Source of the DNA: Siphonodentalium dalli
Taxonomy: Eukaryota; Mollusca; Scaphopoda; Gadilida; Siphonodentaliidae
Direction of reading: 5' to 3'
DNA length: 64,000 nucleotides
Assembly (NCBI GenBank): GCA_032622095.1
Contig: CP136061.1
Span: 236,115,815-236,179,814 of the forward strand
The first letter of the stretch is position 1; each line of letters opens with the position of its first letter. The position numbers and the translations under genes were made by a program. Of the stretch, positions 10,866 to 22,183 are shown one piece after another. The notes below the pieces were generated by a model. That model was given only the letters and a program-made list of their open reading frames with translations. It ran no database searches and was not told the DNA's origin.

Positions 10866-11647
10866 ACGAAACTATTTCAAAATTGTTATATGAAGAAATA
10901 ATCCATCTTAAAAAATAAATATAGGTCTACATGTACAGGCTTAATTAATCTACTCAGTGCCCAACGTTTTTCGTAATGTATGTAACTCATCAACATAACC
11001 CTCTTGTTTTCCTGTGGTATATTTTATATTCAGAGTCGTACTATTTTACGCTGTTTTAAATTCGCGCACCGACTGGTGTAAGGTATATGATAGTTCAAAA
11101 CCTTCGAAATTTAGAAAATTTAACCCGCTAGCGTATTGTTTCTATCCAGAGTATTTGTTAAAACTTTATGGTGCGCATGAGAACGTCAATGGCGACTCGT
11201 TTCATAGTCCAGGCACATTAGGGTTCACTATAGGGAAGAAAACGGGTAAAGCTGTTTTTTTTCCAAGAATTAATAAGATGTTTATGTACAACATGGCAAA
11301 AGTCCCCTAGAATCCAAGTTGAGCTTTTTGAGATATCATAATGTTCAAATTCCATCAGGGCCATATGCGAATGCCGTCATATAGCTTACTGCCAGTCGAT
11401 ATTCCGTAGTTGTGGTGACATTTATTACCACATATGCATTCTGCTTAGGCTCACACTAGCAACTTTTATAATTGTTTAGTTTGTTAAATCTACCATAGTA
11501 TCAGTCATACGCATTTTTATATTTCGGGTGCGACCCTATAGCAACAGTTACCACTCCTGTAAGTAAGAAAAATATGGTATTTTTCAGTCGGATCCACAGT
11601 AAAGACAACTACTATAACTGTTTTCAACGTAAAAGTGCTATACTTGG
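10866..11647. other. Intergenic sequence, one unassigned open frame
   Basis: A 98-codon plus-strand frame (11014-11310, no ATG at its start) has a mixed, fairly protein-like second half, but no domain, splice or repeat evidence supports it. Otherwise nothing is seen. Confidence 0.35.
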
Positions 11648-11730
11648 TGGAAGTGGTAGCCCAGCAGTTAGAGTGTCGGACTTGTAATGGTGTCAACGCA
11701 CCGGCATGAGTTCGTGCCCCGCCGGTGGAC
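11648..11730 (+). repeat. tRNA-derived SINE head (tRNA-Thr-like)
   Basis: The stretch reads like a degenerate tRNA. A box-A-like segment (GGTAGCCCAGCAGTTAGAG) leads to an anticodon arm CGGACTTGTAA with loop CTTGTAA, anticodon TGT (Thr), and then a box-B-like GAGTTCGTGCCCC. An extra roughly 9-base stretch before the T arm breaks the normal fold, so it is not a working tRNA gene. Non-tRNA sequence follows directly, as in a SINE. The element may extend to about 11990; its 3' end is not clear. Confidence 0.6.
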
Positions 11731-12525
11731 TATCGTCTCCACAACAGTGGATTGGTCAGATTAAGCGGTGAGTGTGCTACATGTAGCCACACGCTGTCTC
11801 AAATCTCGCGCGAGGTTGTGACCCAAGGTCACTTGTACTGTGCTCGCTTCGTCGTACCTGGACGAGAATTAGGGACCTGGTTGTTGGTTATGTGTAAGCC
11901 GCTATTGTGAGGCGCCTATACAAATGCATGGCTATGTGCAGAAGACTCGACATTACTCAACAGCTGGGGTAATAGTGTGAAACGCTTATAGACCTTGAGC
12001 TACCATATGGCCACCCTCCCCCCTGTGCGGATTTTTGCCGACTATGTTTTTCCGATAGAGGGATATATTTCACACATTTTTCTGCTTGTTTGCCACTCGG
12101 GCGTGGGGGATTTTTCATTTTATAGCGATTTTTATAAAACTACTGTGATTTTTTGCGATAAAATCCTTTTTGGGGGTAGGGGAAATATTTCTCTCAAAAT
12201 TAATACTAAAACTGTATGTATCTTCTCAAACTCAGTTTCATTCGAACTGAATATAATAAGTGTCTGCGTAGATAGCGTCACATGGGCACCTGACTCGATA
12301 TTTTTCTTAAAGTGACACCGATGATAAGATTTTTCGTTTATTTTGAAGATATATCTGAAAAAGTACAGTGTGTGAACTTACGCATATATAACGTGATTAA
12401 ACTATGAACAATACCGATGTTTTCATTATTTTCCACGAGAACATAGACCAGGGCAGTTTTCTATAACATTCCCCACGAGCACATGGATGCATATAGGTAG
12501 TCAATGTTCACATGTTTCGAGGCCA
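11731..12525. other. Probable SINE body and intergenic sequence
   Basis: The first 250 bp may be the body of the SINE whose head is at 11648. The rest is AT-rich with no gene support. The 106-codon plus-strand frame at 11995-12315 is hydrophobic and has no family resemblance. Confidence 0.35.
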
Positions 12526-15500
12526 TTGAATCCAAGATGGCCGCCAAAATTGAATATCTGACTTGATAAATTTTAATTCGCAATCACTCGGGCAGTTTAT
12601 GAGATATTAAGTCGTGCGATATGTTATTCTATTGATAATTGAGTAGTCCTTATTTATAGGTATTAATAAATTTCATATATTCAAAATGGCCGCCAAAATG
12701 GCCACACGAAGTAGAAAGTATGACTATTTTTCACTCATATCTTCTAGATCAGTTTCTGCTGTTTGGAACTGGTTGAGGATTGTGACTTGATTTTGTATTT
12801 TTATATTAACTAATCATTGGGCTAATGAAAAAAGCAATTATTGGGATCATAGCCCCCTCCGATCCCTCAAAAGTTTGATTTTACAGAATGGGGTATAAAA
12901 TTTCACACAAAAATCACAATTGGGTTTCTGGTTAAATTTCAACAAAGAATGAGCACAACTGTGGAATGTAAGTGAGGAATACCATTATACATGGATACTC
13001 CAATTCATAGGAACAAAAGTTGTTACTTTGGATCAAAATGGCCACCAAAATGGCCGCCAAAATATGGAAAATGGTAGATATTGCCCCAGTGTGCCCTGGA
13101 ATCGCTTACAATTTGTGGTTGATGAATGAAATTTGTTATTCTGCCTTCTATACATTGAATACTAACATTGTTACTAACTATTGTAACAAAGACATTACCA
13201 GAAATATTGGATTTCACTCTCACAAACGTGACATAAATATCGGCAAAAATTCTCTTCTCAGGTTTGAACCATTTTTTGCAAGTAAACTGTAACTATCTTT
13301 GGCATGAAAGGTGTTAATTGTTTTGATCTATCTTAAATGTGTCGCATTGAGGTGTTTAATGACCAAATTACTCAAGGTGGCTTCCAAAATGGCAACTAAA
13401 TTGGGTAAAAAGTTGATTTTCACATATATCCGGAACATAATTATCTGCTGTTCCGAAAAGGTAGCAAAGTGTGACTAGTGTTAGTTTATCGACTGACAAC
13501 TACATGTTATATTCTGGTTGACACTGTATATGAGGCACGATCATTTAATTTTAAAATTTGCAGTGTACAATTGTGCCGAAAACGTCTTTTGGGATTCTGG
13601 CCAAGTTTTCGAAAATAAATGGGCACAACTTTGAAACGGAACTCAGAGGGACCATAATATGTGGCTACTCTTGCCCATTAGCATAAACATTTATCAGCTG
13701 TTATCAGGAAAATCGTTAAACATTTCCTCCATTGTGCATTAACGCCACCAAGGAGGACTCTGATGTGATCTGTATATCAAGTAACATATCATTGAGTTAT
13801 TGTGGAAAGCGATAGCCACCCAAGGTACACATGTACAACCAACCAGGGCCATACAGTCACTCCAAATACAAATAAACAACACACATATGACAATATAGTC
13901 GCTCACTTTATAAACATACACCTCACACATCACCACACAGCCATACTTGTGTATATCCCTGCACACCACACATGACCATACATCTGCCAATAACAATGCA
14001 TGCACACCAGGTATACCTCCTACACCTGACACATGACCGTATCGTCACTATATGTATACATATTCACCACATTCATGATCACACAGTCAATCATTGTATA
14101 CCTATTGACCTCACCATTGGCCATACAGTCACTCCATGTGTACCTATGTTCCACACCCATGGCCAAATAGCCACTCAAGATATACATATACACCCCACCC
14201 ATGACCATAGAGTCACTCCATGTATACATATGCACCTCACAAATGGTCATATAGTCACACGTGCTATGCATATACCCCTCACACATGACCATACAACCAC
14301 TTGGCGTATACCCGTACACATAACAAATGACAATGAGTCACCATACACGCACATCAGGTATACTCCTACACCAGACCCATTTCACTCCATGTATACATAT
14401 TCACCACATTGGTGATCACATGGTCACTCCTTGTACACCTATTCATTTCATTAATTGCCACACAGTCACTCCCTGTATACATATTCACCATACCCATGGC
14501 CATATAGCCACTCGATTTATACATATGCAACACACACATGACCATAGAGTCACTCCATGTGTACATATACACATCACCAATGACACTATATTCCTTCCAG
14601 GTGTACCAATACTTCTCACACATGATCAGTTATACATTCCAGACTTGTATATACACCCCACACATGACTATTCAGTCACTCGCTGTGTACTCATACACGC
14701 CATCCATGATCATACAGTTACTCCCTGTATACCTATACATCCACCAGTGACAATATACATCCACGACATATATAAATATACATCCCACCCATTACCACCA
14801 TGGCACTCCCTATATGCCTACACGCTCGCCAACGACCACCCAGCTATACTCAGGCATGTATATCCATGACCGTGCTGTCAGTCCATGTACACCTATACAC
14901 ATTACACATATTCATCCAACCACTCCCTATTTGTCCATATACCCCACAGATGATCACAATTCATGGACAACACATATTCATCCAACCACTCCCTATTTGT
15001 CCATATACCCCACCCATGATCACACAGACAACACATGTATACATGTTCACCCACATGTGACAATGCAGCCACCAAATATACACATATTCATCCCACCCAT
15101 GACCATAGTCACTCCATAAATACATAAACAACACATATATGACATTGTAGCTACTCCCGTTATATCCACACACAATATCATTGTCCGTACAGCCACATCG
15201 TGTTACCCGTACATCCACACATAACCATACAACCATACAGTCACTCCATGTAAACATATTCAGCTCACACATTACCATACAGCCACTACTTGTATATATA
15301 TATATATATACATCTCACAATGGACATCCCCCTCACGATCATATAGACATTCCTTGTGTATTTATTCACATCATTCATGACCATAAAATAACTCCATGTA
15401 TACCTATTCACCTCACCTATGACCATGCAGTAACTCACAGGCTACCACATTGACATCCCTCTTGTATCAAGGTGATAAATTTTATCCCAATGAGCCAAAA

Positions 15501-16663
15501 TAGCCAGAATAGCCACCACATATTATGGTTCGTCTTAGTTCCGTTTCAAAGATTCAAAGTGGCCAGAATCCCAAAAGAGGTTTTCGGCAAAATTCAATAA
15601 GCAACTTTAAAATGAATTTGTCTTGCCCCATAAGGAACTGGGACAACCAACAATATTTAGTAGTCAGTTGATTACCTAACATGCATACTAACCAAGTAAG
15701 TTACAATTTGCTAACTTTTCGGAACAGCAGACAATATTGTTTCGGATATATGTGAACAGTGAACTTTTTACCCAAATTGGTTGCCATTTTGGAAGCCATC
15801 TTGAGTAATTTGCTCTATAATGACCTTAGTGTGACACAGTTACATTAGACCAAAACGATAAACACCGTTCATATCAAAGTTAGTTACAGTTTACTTTTAA
15901 TAAAAATGGTCCAAACATGAAAAGTAAATTTTTGCCGATATTTAAGTCAAGTGTGTGAGAGTAAAATCCAATATTTCTGGTAATGTCAGTGGTTGCAATA
16001 CTAAAAATTAACCAAGGTCAATCAGACATGTTAGTTTTCAATGGATATAAGGCAGAATAGCCAATTTCATTCATCAACCACAGATTGTAAGCGATTGCAG
16101 TGAACGGTGGGGCAATATTTACAATATTTACAATTTTCCATATTTTGGCGGCCATTTTGGCGGCCATTTTGATCCAAAGTAACAATTTCTTGGAATATTC
16201 ACGGGTAATGGTATGTCTCACTTACATAACACAGTTCTGCTCATTCCTTGTTGAAATGTGACTAGAATCCCAATTGTGATTTTTTGTGAAAATTTTGTAC
16301 CGCTTCCTGTAAAGTCAAATTTTTGAGGGATCGGGCCTAGGAACCAAAGAATTTCTTATATCATTGCCCCAATGATCAGTTAATATAAACAATACAAAAT
16401 AAAATCACAATTCTCAACCAGTTCCAAACAGCAGAAACTGATATAGAAGATATTAGTGAAAAAGTGTCACATATTCCACTTCCGGTGGCCATTTTGGCGG
16501 CCATTTTAAATATATGAATTTATTCCTACAAATAAACAAGGAGTACTCAATTATCAATAGAATGGTATATCGCACGACGTAATACTTCATAAAATTCCTG
16601 AGTAATTGCGAATTGAAATTTACCTGGTTAGATATTCAATGTTGGCGGCCATCTTGGATTCAA
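12526..16663. mobile_element. 4.1-kb element: 1.2-kb inverted arms around a minisatellite
   Basis: The left arm (12526 to about 13710) and right arm (about 15465 to 16663) are inverted, diverged copies. They begin TTGAATCCAAGATGGCCGCC and end with its complement, and matching blocks run through the arms. Shared blocks include the GGCCGCCAAAATGGCC runs, CAGTTTCTGCTGTTTGGAAC and its counterpart, and GGGATTCTGGCCA near the inner ends. The core (13745-15445) is a 42-bp tandem array. No transposase frame is present. It may be one very large foldback-type element or two repeats that met head to head over a satellite. Confidence 0.75.
13745..15445 (+). repeat. 42-bp minisatellite, about 40 diverged units
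   Basis: Units follow the pattern CCATACAGTCACTCC, then TGTATACCTATACAC, then CCACCCATGA. Spacing is 42 bp with much substitution and some short indels. Because 42 is divisible by three, several frames on both strands stay open for 85-180 codons. On the plus strand they give 14-residue histidine-rich repeats (HDHTVTPCIHIH type). I regard these as by-products of the unit length, not genes. Confidence 0.85.
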
Positions 16664-17290
16664 AGACCGATAACTCTATAAAGCCCCCATCGCCAGATGG
16701 CAAACAACCGGCAAATTGAAGGACTGATATAGTTCTACAAAGATATCATAACCACCAAAAATCCGCATAAGGGGGGGGGGGGTCTATGTATCCTCTATAG
16801 AAATTGTTTACTGACAATGTGTTGATTTGTATGAGTAAATAAATTATTAGCCGACAAGAAATCACTAAGTTCCAGATATTTAGTTGATCGTTTGACCGAT
16901 TTTTAATGATAGTAAACTGTATGGGTGGTGAATTTAGAGACACATGTCGGCCATTGCTACTGAGCCGGATCAATCCTGAAAAATACGCTCTCCGGAGACA
17001 ATATTCGGTGGTTAAATTTTATCAAATGCAACGTGTATGAATATTTCTGATGGGAGTTTGTGGTATTTATTGACAGATGAATTCTTTGCCGATCCATCCG
17101 TGTATATATCGTTATCATTACTGGGGTGAATGGGCTAAATTTGTGCGACTCCCGAGCGATGGTGAAACGTTGAATTTCTACAGTGCCCCTTGTCTATATA
17201 ATGTTCCATTAACGCGAAGAAGGCGCGTATATAGTGGCGGCGTATATGGGCAGTGCAAAAGGGGGGCGGACAGCGGAGCGCGTTACAGGC
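16664..17290. other. Intergenic sequence with a poly-G tract
   Basis: No gene seen. A run of about 12 G lies near 16769-16781. Confidence 0.4.
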
Positions 17291-18758
17291 CCCAGAGCCG
17301 TAATTTCGCTAAAATCCGGATTGAGAATCCAAAGCCGATTACGGGGGGCGGAGCTAATTTCGGATTCTAGGTCAGATTTTGAAATCCACGTGGTCTCCGA
17401 AACTCTCCCCCAGCGTCAAACATGGCTCATGTATTTGACACAAGTATCATTTGTATCTTATATTTATAAAGTGCATGTTTGTTGTGAAAGTCATGCTGTT
17501 CTTCTATGTGTGTATACACGGCACATAATTTGCTGCCAATCCGACTTAATCGCATCTTTTTTTCAAGTTAAAGTGTGTTTATTGATGATGGCAAGCATAT
17601 CTAAACATGACAGCTCTAGGCCTCCTGAATCAAATTCCGAAAATGTTGTGAAGAACACACGGAACTTGTCAGTTGAACAGGGACGTGACGACAGGGGTTG
17701 ATTGGGTGTCTCGACCCCCACCCCGAACTTTGGTACAATTTGCTAAGCTGTGCAGTCATTCCTACGTGAGGAAAATCAGGATTATTTTGACTAACTGTTT
17801 CAAATCATGATACGTACAAGCCAACAAACGCAACAAACAAACCCGATTTTAAATAAATACATATACAAACTTATGACTAACTCGAGAGAGGGGGTGTCCA
17901 GTGATCTGTATATATGTTCAACTTGTTTTGGTAGTCATGTTGCTTTGTCATTACTAATTATTTATTTTTTCAGTGTAATAACATATGGGAGAGGGGGTAC
18001 CCTTAAGTGAGTCAGTACTTGTCCCCCAATTCCTTTGTATGTATAAACAAATGTATGTGTTATATATCATGTGTTATCTAAATTTGACATATATTTGAAA
18101 TAAATATATCTAAACTAAACTTTGGTACATTCCAGCAGTCGGAAATTTCATGCATGACACAACATTAGTTGGACATTAATTTGACACCATATATAGGTTG
18201 GCATTGTTCTCATTGTTTGATTTTTTTCAACCAGTAAAAGTTGGTAATTTTCCAATCTTAGTGTTTGTCAGATTGGATATTTCCAAGGAGAGCAAATTGA
18301 ATTCTGCGAACCTGTGAGATTGATGTTTGGTTCAATGGGGGGGGGGTGCAGTTGGCCGGAAATTTGAGGAAACTTCTAGCCACGTCCCTAGAAAATGTGT
18401 CTGTTGTCTATACTGAGACTATTGCGCAAAACGACTGCATTTAACGAAACAAAACATGTTAAAATTGCTATAACTTTAAGACTAGATGATAGTACATACG
18501 TGTATCTGATAATCCATCGATACCATATAATCCTACTATTTCTTGAATAAGAAGAAACATTATAATAACGAACACAGCAGAAGACATATCCATGCAGGTT
18601 CATATGAATTCGGTCAATGGTGACGTATCCGCCGAATTCGAAATCGACATGCGTTCGGGCGGTATTTTAAGGATGGAATTATGAAATGGACATATGAAAG
18701 TGACAATCAACAATGATTTGCCATCAACCGAAGTGCTCCCCCAGCGTTACTATCAATA
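17291..18758 (+). repeat. Dispersed repeat family P, copy 1 (3' truncated)
   Basis: This copy is homologous, in reverse, to 18754-20600 and, directly in its last part, to 20601-21235. It starts CCCAGAGCCGTAATTTCGC and stops at ACTATCAATA, about 160 bp short of the end seen in the third copy. It carries a G10 tract at about 18337-18346. Frames over it are short and differ from the same region of copy 2, so no protein is assigned. Confidence 0.8.
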
Positions 18759-20600
18759 AAACATAAGAATCCGTCTCTTGTGTACAAATTATTGCAGAAT
18801 ATAAACGATCTATATCAAAGAATTTTAAATGCGGAGACAAATTTGTTTTATTGAATGTAAACTGGGAGAATATTACAGAAATTAGCCAAATAATAACGCT
18901 ATTGATAGTAACGCTGGGGGAGCACTTCGGTTGATGGCGAAGCAATTGTTGATTGTCACTTTCATATGTCCATTTCATAATGCCATCCTTAAAATACCGC
19001 CCGAACGCATGTCGATTTCGAATTCGGCGGATACGTCACCATTGACCGAATTCATATGAACCTGCATGGATATGTTTTCTGCTGTGTTCGTTATTATAAT
19101 GTTTCTTCTTATTCAAGAAATAGTAGGATTATACGATATCGATGGATTATCAGATACACGTATGTACTATCATCTAGTCTTAAATTTATAGCAATTTCAT
19201 GTTTAACACCCCCCCCCCCCCCCCCCCCATTGAAATATCCAATCTGACAAACACTAAGATTTTAAAATTACCAACTTTTACTGGTTGAAAAAAATCAAAC
19301 AATGAGAACAATGCCAATATATGGTGTCAAATTAATGTCCAACTAATAGGATAATAGGATAATATTTTATTTCACAATACAATACAATATACATTAATAC
19401 AATATAATATATAAGTTAATTTATATGTGTACAGTATTGTGTGGAGTGCCGTGGCCTATAATGGCCGTCTACCCGGCACCCCTGAATGACAAAATACAAT
19501 CAATAATGGCTATATACAGAATTTAAATATTTCACTATAATTAGATTAGATTAATATATAAATTGGATTTATATATTGATATGGATTCCAGCGAATAAAC
19601 AAATAGGTTTCAGTTGTGTGGATATAAATGGATATGAATGAATATGCAACGGTCAATTTTCTCAATAACAAGTTTTGAAGTATGTTTTGGCTGCATTTAC
19701 TAATGTTGTGTCATGCATGAAATTTCCGACTGCTGGAATGTACCAAAGTTTAGTTTAGATATATTTATTTCAAATATATGTCAAATTTAGATAACACATT
19801 ATATATAACACATACATTTGTTTATACAATATACATACAAAGGAATTGGGGGACAAGTACTGACTCACTTAAGGGTACCCCCCTCTCCCATATGTTATTA
19901 CACTGAACAAATAAATAATTAGTAATGGCAAAGCAACATGACTACCAAAACAAGTTGAACATATATACAGATCACTGGACACCCCCTCTCCCGAGTTAGT
20001 CATAAGTTTGTATATGTATTTATTTAAAATCGGGTTTGTTTGTTGCGTTTGTTGGCTTGTACGTATCATTATTTGAAACAGTTAGTCAAAATAATCCTGA
20101 TTTTCCTCACGTAGGAATGACTGCACAGCTTAGCAAATTGTACCAAAGTTCGGGGTGGGGGTCGAGACACACAATCAACCCCTGCCGTCACGTCCCTGTT
20201 CAACTGACAAGTTTCGTGTGTTCTTCACAACATCTTCGGAATTTGATTCAGAAGGCCTAGAGCTGTCACGTTTAGATATGCTTGCCATCATCAATAACAC
20301 ACACTTTAACTTGAAAAAAAAAGATGCGATTAAGTCGGATTGGCAGCAAATTATGTGCCGTGTATATACACATAGAAGAAAAGCATGACTTTCACAACAA
20401 ACATGAACTTTATAAATATAAGATACAAATGATACTTGTGTCAAATACATGAGCCATGTTTGACGCTGGGAGAACATTAAACATAGTTTCGGAGACCACG
20501 TGGATTTCAAAATCTGACCTAGAATCGGGAATTAGCCCCGCCCCCGTAATCGGCTTCGGATTCTCAATCCGGATTTTAGCGAAATTACGACAAATTACGG
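18754..20600 (-). repeat. Dispersed repeat family P, copy 2 (inverted)
   Basis: Reverse-oriented copy, joined to copy 1 through the shared word CAATA (18754-18758). It has the family's full terminal end (CAATAAAACATAAG), a 351-bp insertion (19348-19698), and a C20 tract at 19209-19228 where copies 1 and 3 have G10 and G16. Sequence on both sides of that tract is missing relative to copy 1. A plus-strand frame ending at 20388 gives protein-like residues (SDWQQIMCRVYTHRRKA), but the same place in copy 1 is shifted. Confidence 0.8.
19348..19698 (-). mobile_element. LINE-tail insertion with 6-bp target duplication
   Basis: ACTAAT flanks the insert (19342-19347, 19699-19704), and copy 1 of the host repeat shows the empty site (near 18163-18175). 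Read on the minus strand the insert ends in GAAATAAAATATTATCC followed by a short ATTATCCT repeat, like the 3' end of a non-LTR element. The end of the large LINE at 30997 is similar (GCAATAAATCATCTTATC). A hairpin (GTGCCG...CGGCAC) lies upstream of the tail. It is probably a 5'-truncated LINE copy or a SINE borrowing a LINE tail. Confidence 0.75.
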
Positions 20601-21235
20601 CAAATTGAATTCTGCGAACCTGTGAGATTGATGTTTGGTTCAATGGGGGGGGGGGGGGGGTGCAGTTGACCGGAAATTTGAGGAAACTTCTAGCCACGTC
20701 CCTAAAACATGTGTCTGTTGTCTATACATAGACTATTGTGCAAAACGACTGCATTTAACGAAACAAAACATGTTAAACATGAAATTGCTATAACTTTAAG
20801 ACTAGATGATAGTACATACGTGTATCTGATAATCCATCGATACCATATAATCCTACTATTTCTTGAATAAGAAGAAACATTATAATAACGAACACAGCAG
20901 AAGACATATCCATGCAGGTTCATATGAATTCGGTCAATGGTGACGTATCCGCCGAATTCGAAATCGACATGCGTTCGGGCGGTATTTTAAGGATGGCATT
21001 ATGAAATGGACATATGAAAGTGACAATCAACAATGATTTGCAATTGCTTCGCCATCAACCGAAGTGCTCCCCCAGCGTTACTATCAATAGCGTTATTATT
21101 TGGCTAATTTGAGTAATATTCTCCCAGTTTACATTCAATAAAACAAATTTGTCTCAGCATTTAAAATTCTTTGATATAGATCGTTTATATTCTGCAATAA
21201 TTTGTACACAAGAGACGGATTCTTATGTTTTATTG
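20601..21235 (+). repeat. Dispersed repeat family P, copy 3 (partial, direct)
   Basis: Direct repeat of 18294-18758, continuing through the full 3' end (TTATGTTTTATTG at 21223-21235) that copy 1 lacks. G16 tract at 20645-20660. Confidence 0.8.
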
Positions 21236-21994
21236 TGTTTTTAAACTCTGAGGTGGCGAAATCTCGGTTTGTTTACATTACGAACATTTGAGTCCGTAAT
21301 CGGAATCCGAATCCCAATCGGATTACCACGAAATTGAGATTACGGTCTGTTCGTTTACTGATTCTGCCAATTTCTGGTCTGTTCTTTTGCCGAACCAAGT
21401 CGTACGGGGACCAATCTGTAATCTGAATCCAGAATCTGAATCGGATTTTAGCGAAATAACGCCTCTGGGTACGTGTTTTGGCTTCTAATTATTCTCACAG
21501 TACTATAAAAATGTTATGAGATGGTATTTTCAATAGCATATATATTTCCAATCACATACAGCAGACTCGTTTTATCAGACGGTTTGATGTTGTCGAGAAA
21601 AAGAAAGCGAATGTATGAAAACTCACATGTAAATAACGCGCTTTTCCAGTTCACTGTGTATGTTCACATATACTAACTAATATTCACGCATGATTTGTAC
21701 GTGGTATGTTTTCCCACTGCTCTAACGGTTCTATACGTATATAACATGTTGCCACTTTGGCGATACTTGTCACAAAAAATCGAGTTTTTTCTAGCATGTT
21801 GGTGTACGGCAGTATGCTGGGAAGTGTACTGCAGTATGCGAGTTTGGTCAATAACCAAGTGTACTGCAGTATGTCCTAATAGTTGTATTACACACAATAT
21901 GGGCGCGTATTGACACAATCATTGTCTCTTATGAGGTATTCACAATGAGTAAACGCCTCATTGTTTCTCATTTCAGCCCTAAAGATATCCAACG
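21236..21994. other. Tail of the palindrome region and intergenic sequence
   Basis: GGATTTTAGCGAAATAACGC and CTCTGGG end at 21469, inverted relative to the start of copy 1 at 17291, so the complex has TIR-like outer ends. From 21470 to 21994 I see nothing except a good splice acceptor (TTTCTCATTTCAG, ending about 21975). Confidence 0.5.
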
Positions 21995-22183
21995 ATGTTT
22001 AAATGCTGTAACTGCGATTTCGAGGCAAATACATTTGGCGAAGCTGTTGGACACGCAACACAGAAACATAAAAATAAAAACATCGAAGTAAAACAAAAGT
22101 CCCAACAAACAACCACCATACTGTCGTTTCCCATCATTCCTGAGCTTTGTCGTGAGCAGTGTCGACGTATTACCGATTTTTGA
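21995..22183 (+). CDS. Candidate exon, single C2H2-like finger
   Basis: A pyrimidine-rich acceptor (TTTCTCATTTCAG, about 21963-21975) stands 20 bp before an ATG. The 62-codon frame begins with a finger-like module: residues C4/C5 and C7, then H20 and H25 (CDFEANTFGEAVGHATQKH). A lysine-rich stretch follows. GTGAGC near 22150 could be a donor, so the frame to the stop at 22183 may not be the real exon end. C2H2 fingers of this type bind DNA, RNA or protein. The closest neighbour is another zinc-finger sequence at 22715-23228 on the opposite strand. Moderate to weak call. Confidence 0.35.
   Translation: MFKCCNCDFEANTFGEAVGHATQKHKNKNIEVKQKSQQTTTILSFPIIPELCREQCRRITDF

Noticed and set aside
11648-11730. 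Functional tRNA-Thr gene
   Set aside because: The extra bases before the T arm and mismatches in the acceptor region break the cloverleaf; the sequence runs on as in a SINE.
15292-15310. Short TA microsatellite
   Set aside because: About 19 bp within the 42-bp minisatellite; treated as unit variation rather than a separate feature.
17234-17701. 155-codon plus-strand frame
   Set aside because: It starts in flanking unique sequence, crosses into the repeat and has no domain; in copy 2 the matching frame is shorter and shifted.
18388-20923. Gene family from three similar 60-73 codon frames starting MNLHGYVFCC
   Set aside because: The similarity follows the copies of the DNA repeat; the frames diverge where the repeat has indels, and no other protein feature is present.
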